The notes below the pieces were generated by a model. The model saw only the letters and a program-made list of their open reading frames with translations. It was not told the origin of the DNA and searched no databases. The position numbers and the translations under genes are program-made. DNA of 64,000 nucleotides from Sinonovacula constricta (Eukaryota > Mollusca > Bivalvia > Cardiida > Solecurtidae): NCBI GenBank assembly GCA_007844125.1, contig CM017558.1, positions 61,027,780 through 61,091,779 of the forward strand, written 5' to 3'. Shown here piece after piece: positions 48,095-58,966 of this stretch; position 1 is the stretch's first letter, and every line of letters starts with the position of its first letter.

Positions 48095-50785
48095 CTGTGC
48101 ATCTTAAAGCATAGCAAATTCATACCTTCAAACATCGCCGTCTGCTTTATAAAAACAAACGCATTTCATGTTTTACGTCCACTAAAATTAGCTAAGGCTT
48201 TATCTTCTACTAAATTCGACGATGACGTCGATGATAATGATGGCAATGAAGATAAAGCCAATGATGATGATGATGAGAAGGGGGATAATTATGATTAATC
48301 TCAATAACAATAGTGCAGGAAATTATATAGAGAAGCAAGCCGTGGATACATGCAGCTTAACATGAGAATAATTAATAAGGAACAAAAGCATGAATTGTTT
48401 GAACAACGACAAAATTCATAGCCGAAACTGAAATTGTTGGAGCTTACTTCCTGTGAGTAATAGGGATACATGTTTAGGTTTTGGTGTTAGCCGTGTTTGC
48501 TTTTTTTCTCCACTAAATAGGGCCGGATGAAATAAAATGACACCAAATGATACAATTATAAAGGTATTAAAAGCATTAAATTAAAATTATTTTTATATAA
48601 AATATATCTTGGAGAATGCTGCTGTGAAGACGTATTGATCGCGTAACTTGATGCATTCTGATGTTATCCAGTATTATGGCTGAAGTTTTTCAGATGAAAG
48701 TTTTACAATTAAAAGTAAAATGTGCGTCAGAATCGAGCAGAGGAGTAATGGGAGACAAGCTTTAAATACAGAAAACAATCATTAACCTTGCTAAAATGAC
48801 CACGGTGCCTTCTTCTTGAATTAGTTCCCTCAAGTCCTCGTAGTGAGTAAACCAACATCAGTGGGTTGTCATGATACATTCACAGTAGAGGAAATGTAAT
48901 GCTGCACCTCTAATTGAAGAGTATAAATATAAGGGCTTACATGCTTCAAATCTGGGGGATGGGAACATATGGTCACCTTTTTTTTTCTTTCTACCTTTTC
49001 ACTTTGACATTTAATTTGCATCACTTTACCAGATGTCGAATAAAACAGGCTTATTTTATTTTATACATAAGTTTAATTGAATCTATGGTGCAAATTTTAA
49101 TTACACATTTATTACCTGATATATTCAGAGAGTAAAAAAACAAAACCATGTGGTGAACCAAAATACTATATAGAACATTTTGGGCAACACTGAAATAAAC
49201 CGTTTTCTTTCAAGAGCTCGTTGATTTTTTTTAATAAAGCACAGTAAGCAGAAATAGTGTGGAAATCAGTCTAAAACGTTTTGGGTATGTAAACAATTAA
49301 TTACATATTTGGGATAGTTTGTTTCAAAGCAATCAGGTAGTATATTTAGTTTGTTTTTCTAATGCTATAATTTGTTTCCAAACGATAATCTGTAGCCAAA
49401 AGCTTTGTCTTATAGAGGACAGAAGATAATTATTTGAGTTTCTTTTATCTGAAAGAGAGACACTTTATATATCAGTTTTAGTAGAAAAACAAATCCATAA
49501 ATTCAAAACTGGATGGAGAGTTTCCTTAAAATTTGGCGTACACGTCTTCATTATACAATACATAAGATGTTTTAATTTTCAAATTATGTATATTGTCTAG
49601 TAATTGTTAAAATCATTCGAACCTCATGAAGGAAGTAATAATAATAAATAATAGTAATTATAATAATTATAATACTAATAATAATTATAATTATAATAAT
49701 AATAACGTCCAGATTACAATAATGATACAAATAATTAAATTATTGAAGATATTTTATAATATTATATTTGCTAGTTCCAAAATAATTTAGGCTTCATTTA
49801 CGCTTTAAGGCCTTTTTTCGGTTCGACTGCTCCGTTTTTAAATTTTTAAATTTAACATGTCTTTTAACAATACTGAATGTTCAGATCACTTGAATATATG
49901 ATTTATTTCTCATACTGTCTTTAGAACAATTTATACTCAATTTATACTCACTCTCTAATAACATCTAATAAGTCTCCAGAGAACAATGTGTAGAGTGTAA
50001 AGCACAAAAGACTAACACAATTTTAAATGACCCCTTATGCGGTCCAACATACGTTCAAACTTAACTGGAAAGCGTCGTTTGAAACTGTTCTAGTTTATAA
50101 GATATTTTATACTGAACATTGAATGTTGATCCGGTGGTAAACGTATAGGGAAACAACACAAAGTCAGCATATATCAACCCTCAGTCTCGCTCTTCATTTG
50201 ACCACTACTCTGCCAAAACAGGAGGTCACGAAATCAAATCCTACAAAAAAAGATAATCATATTTTTTACATTTGATTTCTGACATTTTTATCGTTTTCTC
50301 TATTTTACAAGTAAACAAGTTGCATGTATAATCGATGAATTAGGTTTTAGTACTATTTTAAAACAACATACCAACTTAAATGATGTATAACACCGTCCCT
50401 GAGTTCTTATAGCTTTAGGATTGATATAATATTCCTTAATCGAACTTTCAATCAATTTAGTTCATATTTAAATTGTTAATCTTGCACAAGAAAAATGCTT
50501 CTACTTTGACATTTTTATTGAAACATTGTTTTTTGTCTCTTAAGTCTTAGACATTCATTGAAAAACAAGTTAATTGCCATCAGAAAATAATATTGATGAA
50601 TATAGCAGTTATGTTGATGTCGAACAAGATAAAAAGTATACTTTATTATACCTTCTATTGTCACATATTTTACAATTTAAAAATTATTATTTGACAAAAA
50701 CATTAAGAGGAACAGCAATGATATTCTAGAATGATTATGCTAATGTATCATGTATATCAGTCAGTGTATGCCTGGATTAAAAGAT
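48095..50785. other. Intergenic, no gene; simple repeats
   Basis: Contains an imperfect (GAT)n stretch at 48218-48275 and an A/T trinucleotide (TAA/AAT) stretch at 49635-49705. Otherwise AT-rich with short frames only. Confidence 0.5.
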
Positions 50786-50789
50786 CTGC

Positions 50790-51605
50790 AATCAAAGGTG
50801 TTCCAAGGCGGTAACTGTTGGGTTTGCTCTTTTACTTAAATGACTCATCACAAATTTGTTCTTACTTTTCGCTTGGCTTGCATGTGAACTACCTTTGTTC
50901 TGTGCCTTTTCGGAGTTTGGTATATGTTGCAATACTCATAGGACTTTGTCATATGGTCTTATTCATGATCACAACAATGTTACTTGTGCAGTGTGGCGGT
51001 CGTAAAAAATCTTCCCGTGCATGTAATCTATGTTGTCATTTAATTCATCCTATAAGGATTGTTACGTGTATTTCCTTTGATGGACACTGAACTTTGGTTC
51101 TTAAATTCCATCTTCACATGAACTGGATGCTACAATCATTTATTCGTCTCTGGTCATGTTTGTTCATGATTCAGAAAGTTAATTTTATTTGTGGTCAACC
51201 ATTTTTGTGTTGTTTTTCAAATCGAAATAATACCATATTCCTTTTCTAAACACTATGTGGATATTATTTTTCGATGACGTCACTACTTTCGTCATAACGT
51301 ATAGAAAATATCAGCGCATAGACATTTTGTTTTCAAATTGATCGTTTTTCTTTTCGTTACTTGCATTTGAGAAACTCGTCAGGAAGTGCGAGGTTAGAGC
51401 TCTGTAAAACCGGTTTAAGCACCCCATTCGGTCCATAGCCGACTGACCGTTCCAAGGCGGTAACTGTCGGGTTTGCTCTTTTACTTAAATGACAAATTTG
51501 TTCTTACTTTTCGCTTGGCTTGCATGTGAAATACCTTTGTTCTGTGCCTTTTCGGAGTTTGGTATATGTTGCAATACTCATAGGACTTTGTCATACATTC
51601 TTATT
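50790..51605 (-). repeat. Two family A copies, head-to-tail
   Basis: A truncated first copy (about 50790-50955) is followed by the roughly 300-bp linker and a full second copy (about 51250-51605). The arrangement matches the 18-kb and 38.7-kb loci. The second copy ends at cattcttattaacaa, directly against the 83-bp repeat array. Confidence 0.82.
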
Positions 51606-52172
51606 AACAATCTGTCACAGAAAACAAGAAAAGTTTTCTCCTAGCAGCATCATACCTATCAATCTCAATTCAGGAATAATTTCCTTCAAAAATCTGTCAC
51701 AGTGAACAAGAAACGTTTGTCTTATACAACACCGTACCTTTCAATCTCAATTCAGGACTACATGTAATTTGCTTCAACAATCTGTCCTAATGAACAAGAA
51801 ACATGTGTCTGATACAACACCGTACCTTTCAATATCAATTCAGGACTAATATCCTTCAAAAATCGGTCACAATGAACAAGAAACGTTTGTCCCATAGCAG
51901 CATCATACCTTTTAATCTTAATTCAGAACTATTTTCATTCAACAATCTATTATAGCAACTCCGTACCGCTCAATCTCAATTCAGTACTAATTTCCTTCAA
52001 CAATCTGTCCCAGTGAAAAAGAAACACTTGTCTTCTACAACACCGTACATTTCAATCTCAATTCAGGACTAATTTCCTTCATCAATCTGTCCTAATGAAA
52101 AAGAAACGTTTGTCTTACAGCAACAACATACCTGTCAATCTCAATTCAGGACCACTTTCCTTCATCAACCTG
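51606..52172. repeat. 83-bp tandem repeat, about 7 copies
   Basis: Seven diverged copies of a roughly 83-bp unit (caatctgtcacagtgaacaa ... tcaatctcaattcagg ... tttccttcaa); one copy near 51945-52000 is shortened. On the minus strand the outermost copy (52171-52134) is bordered by a strong acceptor (tttattttgttccag) and a GTATGT donor, and the other copies keep weaker GACAG and GTACGG versions, so the unit may have arisen by duplication of a 38-bp exon-like sequence. Coding is uncertain. Confidence 0.8.
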
Positions 52173-52699
52173 GAACAAAATAAATATAGAACATTGAATA
52201 CATGTTACATTTCATTCTACCTTATCATCAAACTTTTTAAAACAACCTCGTAGTGTAATAGTATGTGTTCAAATTAGATTAAGTTAAAAAAGCTCTGTAT
52301 CATATGTAAGAGTAGGAAAAATAACCTTTTAAATGATGAATAACATCCCTTGATATACATGTACACTTTGTCACTAAATGTCTGAGTTTATTTAATTTGT
52401 AAGACAAAACAGCAAACTGACTTGCATTATATTATTTACTGTCCTTTTCAATTTGCTAACCAACCGCAGACAAATAATTTGTATTTGTTATTAAAGTAAA
52501 TTATGTTACACTCGTTATTATTTACATACAATGAATAACAAATGAGTTTATACGTGTTATCGTATTACTTAGCAAAATTATGTTTTATAATATTTGTTAA
52601 TTTTGTTATTCTGGATTTTATTAACAGCGACAAAAAGTAAAAGATAAAGAAATAGTAAAAAGTTTGTTCATACTGAATACTAGTGCTCATTTTCAAAAT

Positions 52700-52973
52700 G
52701 ACCGGCCGCAATAGCTCAATTGGTAGAGCGTCGGCTTGCGGAACGGGAGATACAATCCGCGGGCGGATCAAACCAAATACTTTAAAGCTGGTAGTATTGG
52801 CTTTCCTCCTAACGCTCGGGGCTAAGGAAAAAGCATTGCGCCTCACTCGTCGGTGTCAGTATAATGGACCGGCCGGGTTCAGTCCCTGGGCACCTCATAA
52901 GTGCTCCTGTGCTACAATGATAGAACTGTCGCTGCACAGTATCGGTAAAAATGCCGGCTAATCCCACCCCATC
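52700..52973 (+). mobile_element. tRNA-derived SINE with target-site duplications
   Basis: The head has a clear A-box (tagctcaattgg) in a tRNA-like context and a degraded B-box near 52760. The body of about 200 bp includes cctcctaacgctcggggc and ggccgggttcagtccctggg. The element is flanked by identical 12-bp direct repeats, cattttcaaaat at 52688-52699 and 52974-52985, as expected for target-primed insertion. Open frames of 92-93 codons across it are accidental. Confidence 0.83.
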
Positions 52974-52989
52974 CATTTTCAAAATAAAA

Positions 52990-54660
52990 TAAAAGTGTTG
53001 TCCTTTTTGCCAGCTGACCGCTTCAAGGCGTATGTGTTCGTTTTTCCTGTACGTGTGTAATGTCTATTCACAGCTTTTAACACTTTTGTATTGACTCGTA
53101 TGTGAGCTACTGTTGTTTTCCCGTATATCTGCAATGTTGGTGTTGTGTCACATCGATGTGAAAATGGAATCACATGACCTTTGTCTAGTGTTGGTTTAAG
53201 TTTTATTTTTTTACTTTTCTTATTTTTTAAATGTCTTAATTACTTTTACATAAACCATTTAAACGTATAAACACGTTATTGTTTTAAAAGTATGCTTATT
53301 ATTAAAGTTATTGGTACTTGGCGTCACTACGGTTTGATCCCTATGGCCTGAATTCGAGTCTTGGTTCAAACTTTCATTTGGGGATGTCTTTCAGCTGACA
53401 TGCTGTGCGACGCTGGCCCCGACCCAGAATTCTTTCTATAATATTTCGTTCACAAATAATAGCTACAAGTTGCCAGTATGTTCATAACTGTGTCAATGCA
53501 ATGTAAAAAACGAAAAAGCATACATACTCGACATTCAACGCTTAATTAAAAAGATTATTACATATTATTATGACATACGTTAGAAGCATTTGTTCTGTTA
53601 ACAAACATTATAATTTGTGTATTGGAAATAAATGAAACTTTGAAATATCCATTTTAAAGTGTAAGTTTTTAAACTGACATTTGGCTGTAAAGAATAACAG
53701 TTAATAACTAAATTGGGGTTAATTGTAAGCTAGAATTCTTTATAAATTATATTAGAATAACATTGTACAGTCCATTTGCAATTAAACATTATTTACAAGA
53801 ATGAAGCGAAAATAGACTTCATCTTTAGATATTTAGCAATATTATGGATTTTTATATCCCTAAAAATAATTTCAACCAAAACAGCGATTCTGTAACAGAA
53901 AAGTAACAAATTATATTTGTCTTATGAAAAGTTAGTCCTGAGGAAAAGACAAATTTTATCGGTTTTTAGCAAGAATTAATTAGTTAAGATCGAAAAATAA
54001 AAGTACTTCAAATTAAATTTCATTTCACTTCTTTAACTCACAGAATAAACAATGTAATGCATTATCTATATATAAACTTATATACATAAATGCGAAATTC
54101 GATAAATCCCCAATAAAGTGCATTTGTAGCATGATAATTAAAAGTGAGCTGCTTAAATGTTGTTTTTTTCATAATTTACAGCCGAATTAAATCAGAATCG
54201 CAACGTTAATGTGCACTGTTTTACAAACAATGTTAATGCAACATCGATCCCTTTTTAATAATCACATGTATTATACGGCAGCTTTCTCACTCTGGCTCAT
54301 CCGTTATACTTTCCTCCGCAGGCTTCACTTCAATGGTTACCCCTTAAATAGACAGAAACATTTCAAACGTAACATAACTGAGCCTCTGATTCAACATACT
54401 AAATAATATTGTAATATATTACATATATTTTCTACAAACAATTAATAATAAAACTAATAAAGTACCAATGACATCTAAATAAACAAAGGCTAAGTTTATG
54501 CACGGCTACAGCATTTAGAGACTTTTAAGAAAAATGTCAAGAATAGATTCTTTTTAAATATATAATAAAAATATAATTATCCACAAGCATTCTACATAAA
54601 TAATAACCTTATAACTGACAAGAAGCATTGTTTTCAATCAATCCCGAGTTTTGTAACATG
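52990..54660. other. Intergenic or 3' flank of gene 2, no gene
   Basis: Has a diverged family A-like remnant near 53005-53060 (ttgccagctgaccgcttcaagg) and possible SINE traces around 53325-53410. The rest is AT-rich. No phosphatase or kinase domain was seen on the minus strand here, although gene 2 would continue in this direction if its tail is longer. Confidence 0.45.
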
Positions 54661-54663
54661 TAA

Positions 54664-54832
54664 TCACGAGGCAGCGTTACTGTAAAATCTGTAATACTTA
54701 TACCGTTCATAACAAAACCAACATAGATTTTTACTTCTTTGCCTTTCTTGCGCGTCCAGGGTACAATAATCGGAGTCATTCGTTTTTGGCCCTGTTGTCC
54801 ATTTCACCATCGATTGTTCGTAAATTTGTGTC
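54664..54832 (-). CDS. Cytoplasmic-tail exon with ITIM-like motif (gene 2)
   Basis: Minus-strand exon after a TCTTTGAG acceptor, phase 2, which fits the phase-2 donor of the transmembrane exon. Read through to the TGA at 54664 it encodes 56 residues, hydrophilic and charged, including TGPKTNDSDYCTLDAQERQR. S-D-Y-C-T-L fits the ITIM consensus (S/I/V/L)-x-Y-x-x-(L/I/V), and further tyrosines follow (YERYKYYRFY). In known receptors such a motif recruits SH2-domain phosphatases; that role is inference here. A donor-like GTAAAA at about 54740 could end the exon earlier and lead to further tail exons. Confidence 0.55.
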
Positions 54833-55267
54833 CTCAAAGACAAGACATAAATAAGTAAGTAGCAAACTGTTATGAAATTTCTTATCGACAGTTTTGCACA
54901 CCATTTGTACATTATGAACTACCTAAGGTTACATAAATGGTTCTATGTGTACATTAAAGCAAGACTAATTAACACGTGTTTTAATTTAAAAAAATTAAGT
55001 GTCACGGCCAAAATTTGTAACAATAATTTGTAAATATAACATCAATAACATCATACGAAAGGTTTAAGCATACACGTATATAAAGTCTTCAAAAGTAACT
55101 CAATAAACTTATTTTTTTGTATACATTTTTTTCAAAAGACTCGAACTTCGAGGCAATGATTAATGTCACATGTTTAAAATATATCACTTCTGAGAACATT
55201 TAAACATATATCTGATCGAACAAACCATACGAAATACGGATAAACAACTAATCCATTTTAAACCTAC

Positions 55268-55521
55268 CTTCGTTTTCTGGCCCATAATACAGCACCAATG
55301 ACGACCGCAACCACTATCAGCAAACCTGCCAGAATTCCTGCCCCGACCAATCCGGAGGTGACCTTGGTGGTCACCGGGTCAAAAGTCTCACACTTGTTAC
55401 CGATGTATCCTTCATAACAACCATAAGGACACACACCGATGACTGGATCACATGAAGCCGTTATTACATGGTCCACACGGAGCACACTCACGTCCATATG
55501 TATGGACAGGACAATTGACGT
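55268..55521 (-). CDS. EGF-like plus transmembrane exon (gene 2), frameshift inside
   Basis: Minus-strand exon after CTTTCCAG, ending in phase 2 at AAG|GTAGGT. It starts VNCPVHTYGRECAPCGPCNNG, then needs a one-base shift (an extra T at about 55457) to continue SCDPVIGVCPYGCYEGYIGN and KCETFDP. A helix of about 24 residues follows, GLVGAGILAGLLIVVAVVIG then AVLW, with several G-x-x-x-G type contacts, and a basic stop-transfer ARKRR. This is the single-pass anchor of a type I receptor. The length of 254 bp agrees with one inserted base. If real, the shift cuts the protein before the membrane. Confidence 0.7.
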
Positions 55522-56318
55522 CTGGAAAGTCAAATACTAACACCGTAACTTTAATCATTTACTTTAACGCATTAACAATTGGAATGTTGCCTTATCTGGC
55601 TTCACACAGTGATCTTAGTGGGAGGATAATGGGTTGGGTGAAGGAAGTGAAGGTTTGGGGTGTATCGCCGGCTGGACACAGCCTCAGGCTGTAGTCGTAT
55701 CTGGAATTGAATGGAGAATAGTACGCTACTGACCAATGGCAGTGCGGTAAGCCCTTGTGCATTAAATGTCATTTACTGTATTACGACCTCTACCCCTATG
55801 ACACATCTGTGTATAATTAACTAAGTAAGTATCCAGTTGTAATTTTACAGCCTAATACTATATTGTGTGGGGGTGGGGTACTCTAAAGAAGGTCATTTTC
55901 AATGCCTTTAATAAACGCGAGTTGCAACGAGGCTTTCATATTATTTACAATTAAAATCATATTTCTGCGGGTACGCCTCTGGTTCTAACAAGGCATTTGT
56001 TTGTGGTCTTCCTCCAGTAAAATAGCTGGACGTTGCTTTAACGGTCATAATTAGTCGCTGCGATATATTTCAATAAACAAAAATAAAGCTATAATCATAA
56101 TTTATTGGCATGTTACCATTTATTTGAATATACAAATCTGTTTCACATAATGCATCAATGAAACAGGTCTATATTACATTTGAAGCATTATCACTTAAAT
56201 TGTAAAAATGCCGCACTGTAAACAGTCATGTCGGTTGTAAAACTGAACATGCATATCTTTATCTTTATCAATTACATTTAAATGCACAAGTAACCAGAAT
56301 AAGATGCTATGTTGTTAT

Positions 56319-56436
56319 AGTTTTAATTATACAATGTACCTAAATGGATTATTTTAATCTCGCAGGTGATAAGGACAAGTTTTAATAATACAATTTACCT
56401 AAATGGATTATTTCAACCTCGCAGATGGTAAGGACG
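56319..56436. repeat. 59-bp tandem duplication over an exon's 3' end
   Basis: Two copies offset by 59 bp of agttttaattatacaatgta ... taaatggattatttt ... ctcgcag. The right copy is the real end of the F5/8C exon with its GTAAAT donor; the left copy repeats the last exon bases and a GTACAT donor-like site. Reading through to the second donor meets an in-frame TAA, so it would not make a longer domain. Confidence 0.8.
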
Positions 56437-56602
56437 CCGGCTCTTTGAATCCTTACAAAACGGGCAGCAACGTCCGGCAAGTCTACCACCACTTTGTTGT
56501 TTGGAATGTTGTTATCTTGAGATGTAAAGACTGCAGTTTGGGGAAACTCTTCTGTTAAGCTTGTAAAGACACTGAAGCCAACGAGATGTTTGAATATATT
56601 TT
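56399..56602 (-). CDS. F5/8C (fucolectin-type) exon, C-terminal half (gene 2)
   Basis: A 204-bp phase 1-1 exon, TTTCAG acceptor and GTAAAT donor, open throughout. It reads NIFKHLVGFSVFTSL, then VVVDLPDVAARFVRIQRAG and ends LTICEVEIIHLG. The strand pattern ARFVRIQ..G.LTICEVE is the usual end of fucolectin-type F5/8C domains, which bind fucose-bearing glycans in the lectins studied; binding by this protein is not shown. It joins in phase to the N-terminal half at 57129-56908 to give one domain of about 142 residues, the usual size. Confidence 0.87.
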
Positions 56603-56907
56603 CTGAAAGAAATAAACACAAAGGTTAATCTAACACATTAAATATTACTACATATTCTAAATAAGCAGTGCCATTGGACAAATATATTTAGAGAAATATG
56701 AATATTAGTTTCGTTAGGCAATATTTGTATTCGAAAACTAGGCAATAATTGTACTGGAAACAAATTACTGCAACGATAGTCAGATTATGTGAGTTTGTTG
56801 TTGTTTATCGTTGTTATTGTTGTTTTGCTTTTTGTTTGATGTTTCTGGAGTGGGCAGGAGGGATTGAACCTATTTCTTATGAGATTATCGAACAGAAAAA
56901 CTTTTAC

Positions 56908-57129
56908 CGTCGTTCCTCGCATAAACGACTAATTGCTTGACAAAGAATGGCCTCCCTAGATCGACTTGCCACCACGACGAGGTATCATGTTTTGTTTCAG
57001 AGCAGCAATTGCAGGTTTCAGCGTCTTCAACACAGCGTCCGTCAATGGCTTTTGTAGCATCCAGTTCAGAGTAGACTGATGACATTGAAACTTGCACGTC
57101 TGGTGTTGTTAAATTAATTGCACCCTTCC
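56908..57129 (-). CDS. F5/8C (fucolectin-type) exon, N-terminal half (gene 2)
   Basis: A 222-bp phase 1-1 exon, TTTTAG acceptor and GTAAAA donor, 74 codons without a stop. It reads GAINLTTPDVQVSMSSVY, then ATKAIDGRCVEDAETCNCCS, then SSWWQVDLGRPFFVKQLVVY and ARNDG. The invariant A-I-D-G, the cysteine cluster and WWQVDLG identify a fucolectin-type F5/8C domain. The gene 1 counterpart at 16736-16487 has the same blocks but a broken frame. Confidence 0.88.
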
Positions 57130-58143
57130 CTAAAAGAAGTTTTAACATATCTCATATATATTCTTCTATTTGTACTTTTTTACGACACCATTTTCTTTGG
57201 CGTAGCTGTGTAACCTTTCTTATGACCTACTTGGTAATGCTGACATAAGAAATGCCCAAATTAACATCAAAGTGACCCATTTACTTGACGACTATTGTCT
57301 CAACTATTGGGGTGTAAAAACTGCCTTTTTAAATTTTCAGAGATCAGGCTGGAATTCATCTTCGTTGGCTTATAAGAAGTTGTGTGTATAGTAATAGTGT
57401 CCTTTGATCATTTTATAAATTGTGCGTATTTTTTGTTATTTTGCATAAAATTACGTTTTAATAAGCTATGAAAGAAAAATATAACAAATGTTTAATACAT
57501 AAATAACTTTTCTGCATTAAATACAGCGTCCGTTTTATGATTCACAAAATTTGACACATTTTTACAAGATTAAGTAAACTCTATAGCAAGCTGCACTGCC
57601 AAAATCAGCATACTTGTTGGTTTTTCTTAAACAATGTCACGCCAAAAAGCTGCGAGCTTCTTTGAATGTCTATTAATCATTTTATAATTATAAGCTACAC
57701 TTTCAAGGACGGCATGCGCCAAACAGCAAACGGGTTTTAGAGAAGTTTGAATGTTTACTAGTAGACAGACAACTTAAGACACGTGCGTATATGTCATTAG
57801 CATACTGACTCATTTACAGTCCTAATGTTTAATGTAAAACCAACATGGATTATAATAAGGTGTGTAAAGTATGTGTGATTACCCACGGATTTTTAAACAC
57901 TGTGATTTGAAAATTGCAATTCCAACCATCTTTTCTTCAATGAAAATAGTCCGTTGTAGAAAGGGCGAAAACAGATTTATATACAAATAATAAGTAAATA
58001 AATAATAAAATATTATTTATATTAACCAATTTTGTAATGACATGCTGCAGCAGATTAGGAAGCGATGGACATATATGCTTGAGAAATGATTCTTTACGAA
58101 TCAGGAGTCTTTCTGTCAAGTTATCAACAGCGAAATTTCTCAC

Positions 58144-58251
58144 CTTTCGAGCAGCTGTTGTCAGGACACGACCCCGTAAATCGATCACAGGACTTCTCAG
58201 AGCAGTCACACGTGATTTCACAATTAGACCCGTGTTTGCCACTTGGGCATT
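58144..58251 (-). CDS. Short EGF-like exon, array copy A (gene 2)
   Basis: A 108-bp phase 1-1 exon, TGTCAG acceptor and GTGAGA donor, open. It reads ECPSGKHGSNCEITCDCS, then SCDRFTGSCPDNSCSKG. Against the 138-bp copies it lacks nine codons (the R-C-D-L-G-W-Q-G-S block) and one more codon in the ENKSC loop, both in frame, leaving seven cysteines instead of eight. An odd cysteine number leaves one unpaired, so the fold may be altered or the free cysteine may form an intermolecular bond. Splice sites are intact. Confidence 0.72.
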
Positions 58252-58828
58252 CTGACAAAAAAGGCAACATTTTTAACTTAATAGCCTTAATAATTAACAT
58301 ATTGTATTTAAATCATTTCTCGTCATCAAGTTATACTTCGCTAATACAGATATACATTAAGTTTTATATAACCAGCCATTCTAGCAAACATTGGCCAAAC
58401 TTTCTTCTTTGAAACACAAAACGCTCCATTCTTATTTCAGTATGCATGGTTTCACGCTAACAACGGCTGAACCCTGATATTTACGAACAAGTCTTAGATG
58501 CGTTTATAAGAGATCACATGTACGAGAGCAATTGTCGCCGTACGCTCCAAGAGAGCACGCTACAAATTACATGTTACAAGAAAGATCATGTGCCGTAAAC
58601 AAGAAGATAATTATCATGGAAAAAGAAATTCTCTTACACAGTCTATTTATTATATAAATGTGTAAGAGTAATGAATGAAAACTCTCTTTGTAGAGTGGAA
58701 ACTAGACCGTCCGCTTATCCGCTTTCTTTCTTTCTTTCTTTCCTTCCTTCTGCTTCATTTTTTGTGATCAATTATTCTTGACGAATCAGGAATACTTCTG
58801 TCAGGTTATCAACAGGAAAATTTCTCAC

Positions 58829-58966
58829 CATCCGAGCAGCTTGATCCTTGTCATCCTAAATCACATCTGTTGTTAGGACACGATCCCGTAATGCGGTCAC
58901 ATGACTTGTTCTCAGAGCAGTGACAAGTGGATGAACAATTAAACCCATACTTGCCAGCTCGACATT
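58829..58966 (-). pseudogene. EGF-like exon with premature stop, array copy B (gene 2)
   Basis: A 138-bp phase 1-1 exon with good splice sites and the family sequence ECRAGKYGFNCSSTCHC, DRITGSCPNNRCDLG. The tryptophan codon TGG of the G-W-Q-G block is TGA here, at about 58849. Inclusion of this exon would end translation in the extracellular part; skipping it keeps the frame because of its phase 1-1 borders. Confidence 0.72.

Noticed and set aside
52705..52780. Functional tRNA gene at the SINE head
   Set aside because: The A-box is good, but the B-box and stems are degraded and the unit continues into a SINE body with target-site duplications.
52565..52961. 92-93-codon frames on both strands over the SINE
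   Set aside because: Non-coding tRNA-derived element; the frames are accidental.
52990..54660. Continuation of gene 2 into a tyrosine-phosphatase or kinase domain
   Set aside because: Bivalve relatives with such domains came to mind, but no catalytic motif (such as HCSAGxGRTG) was found on the minus strand in this window.
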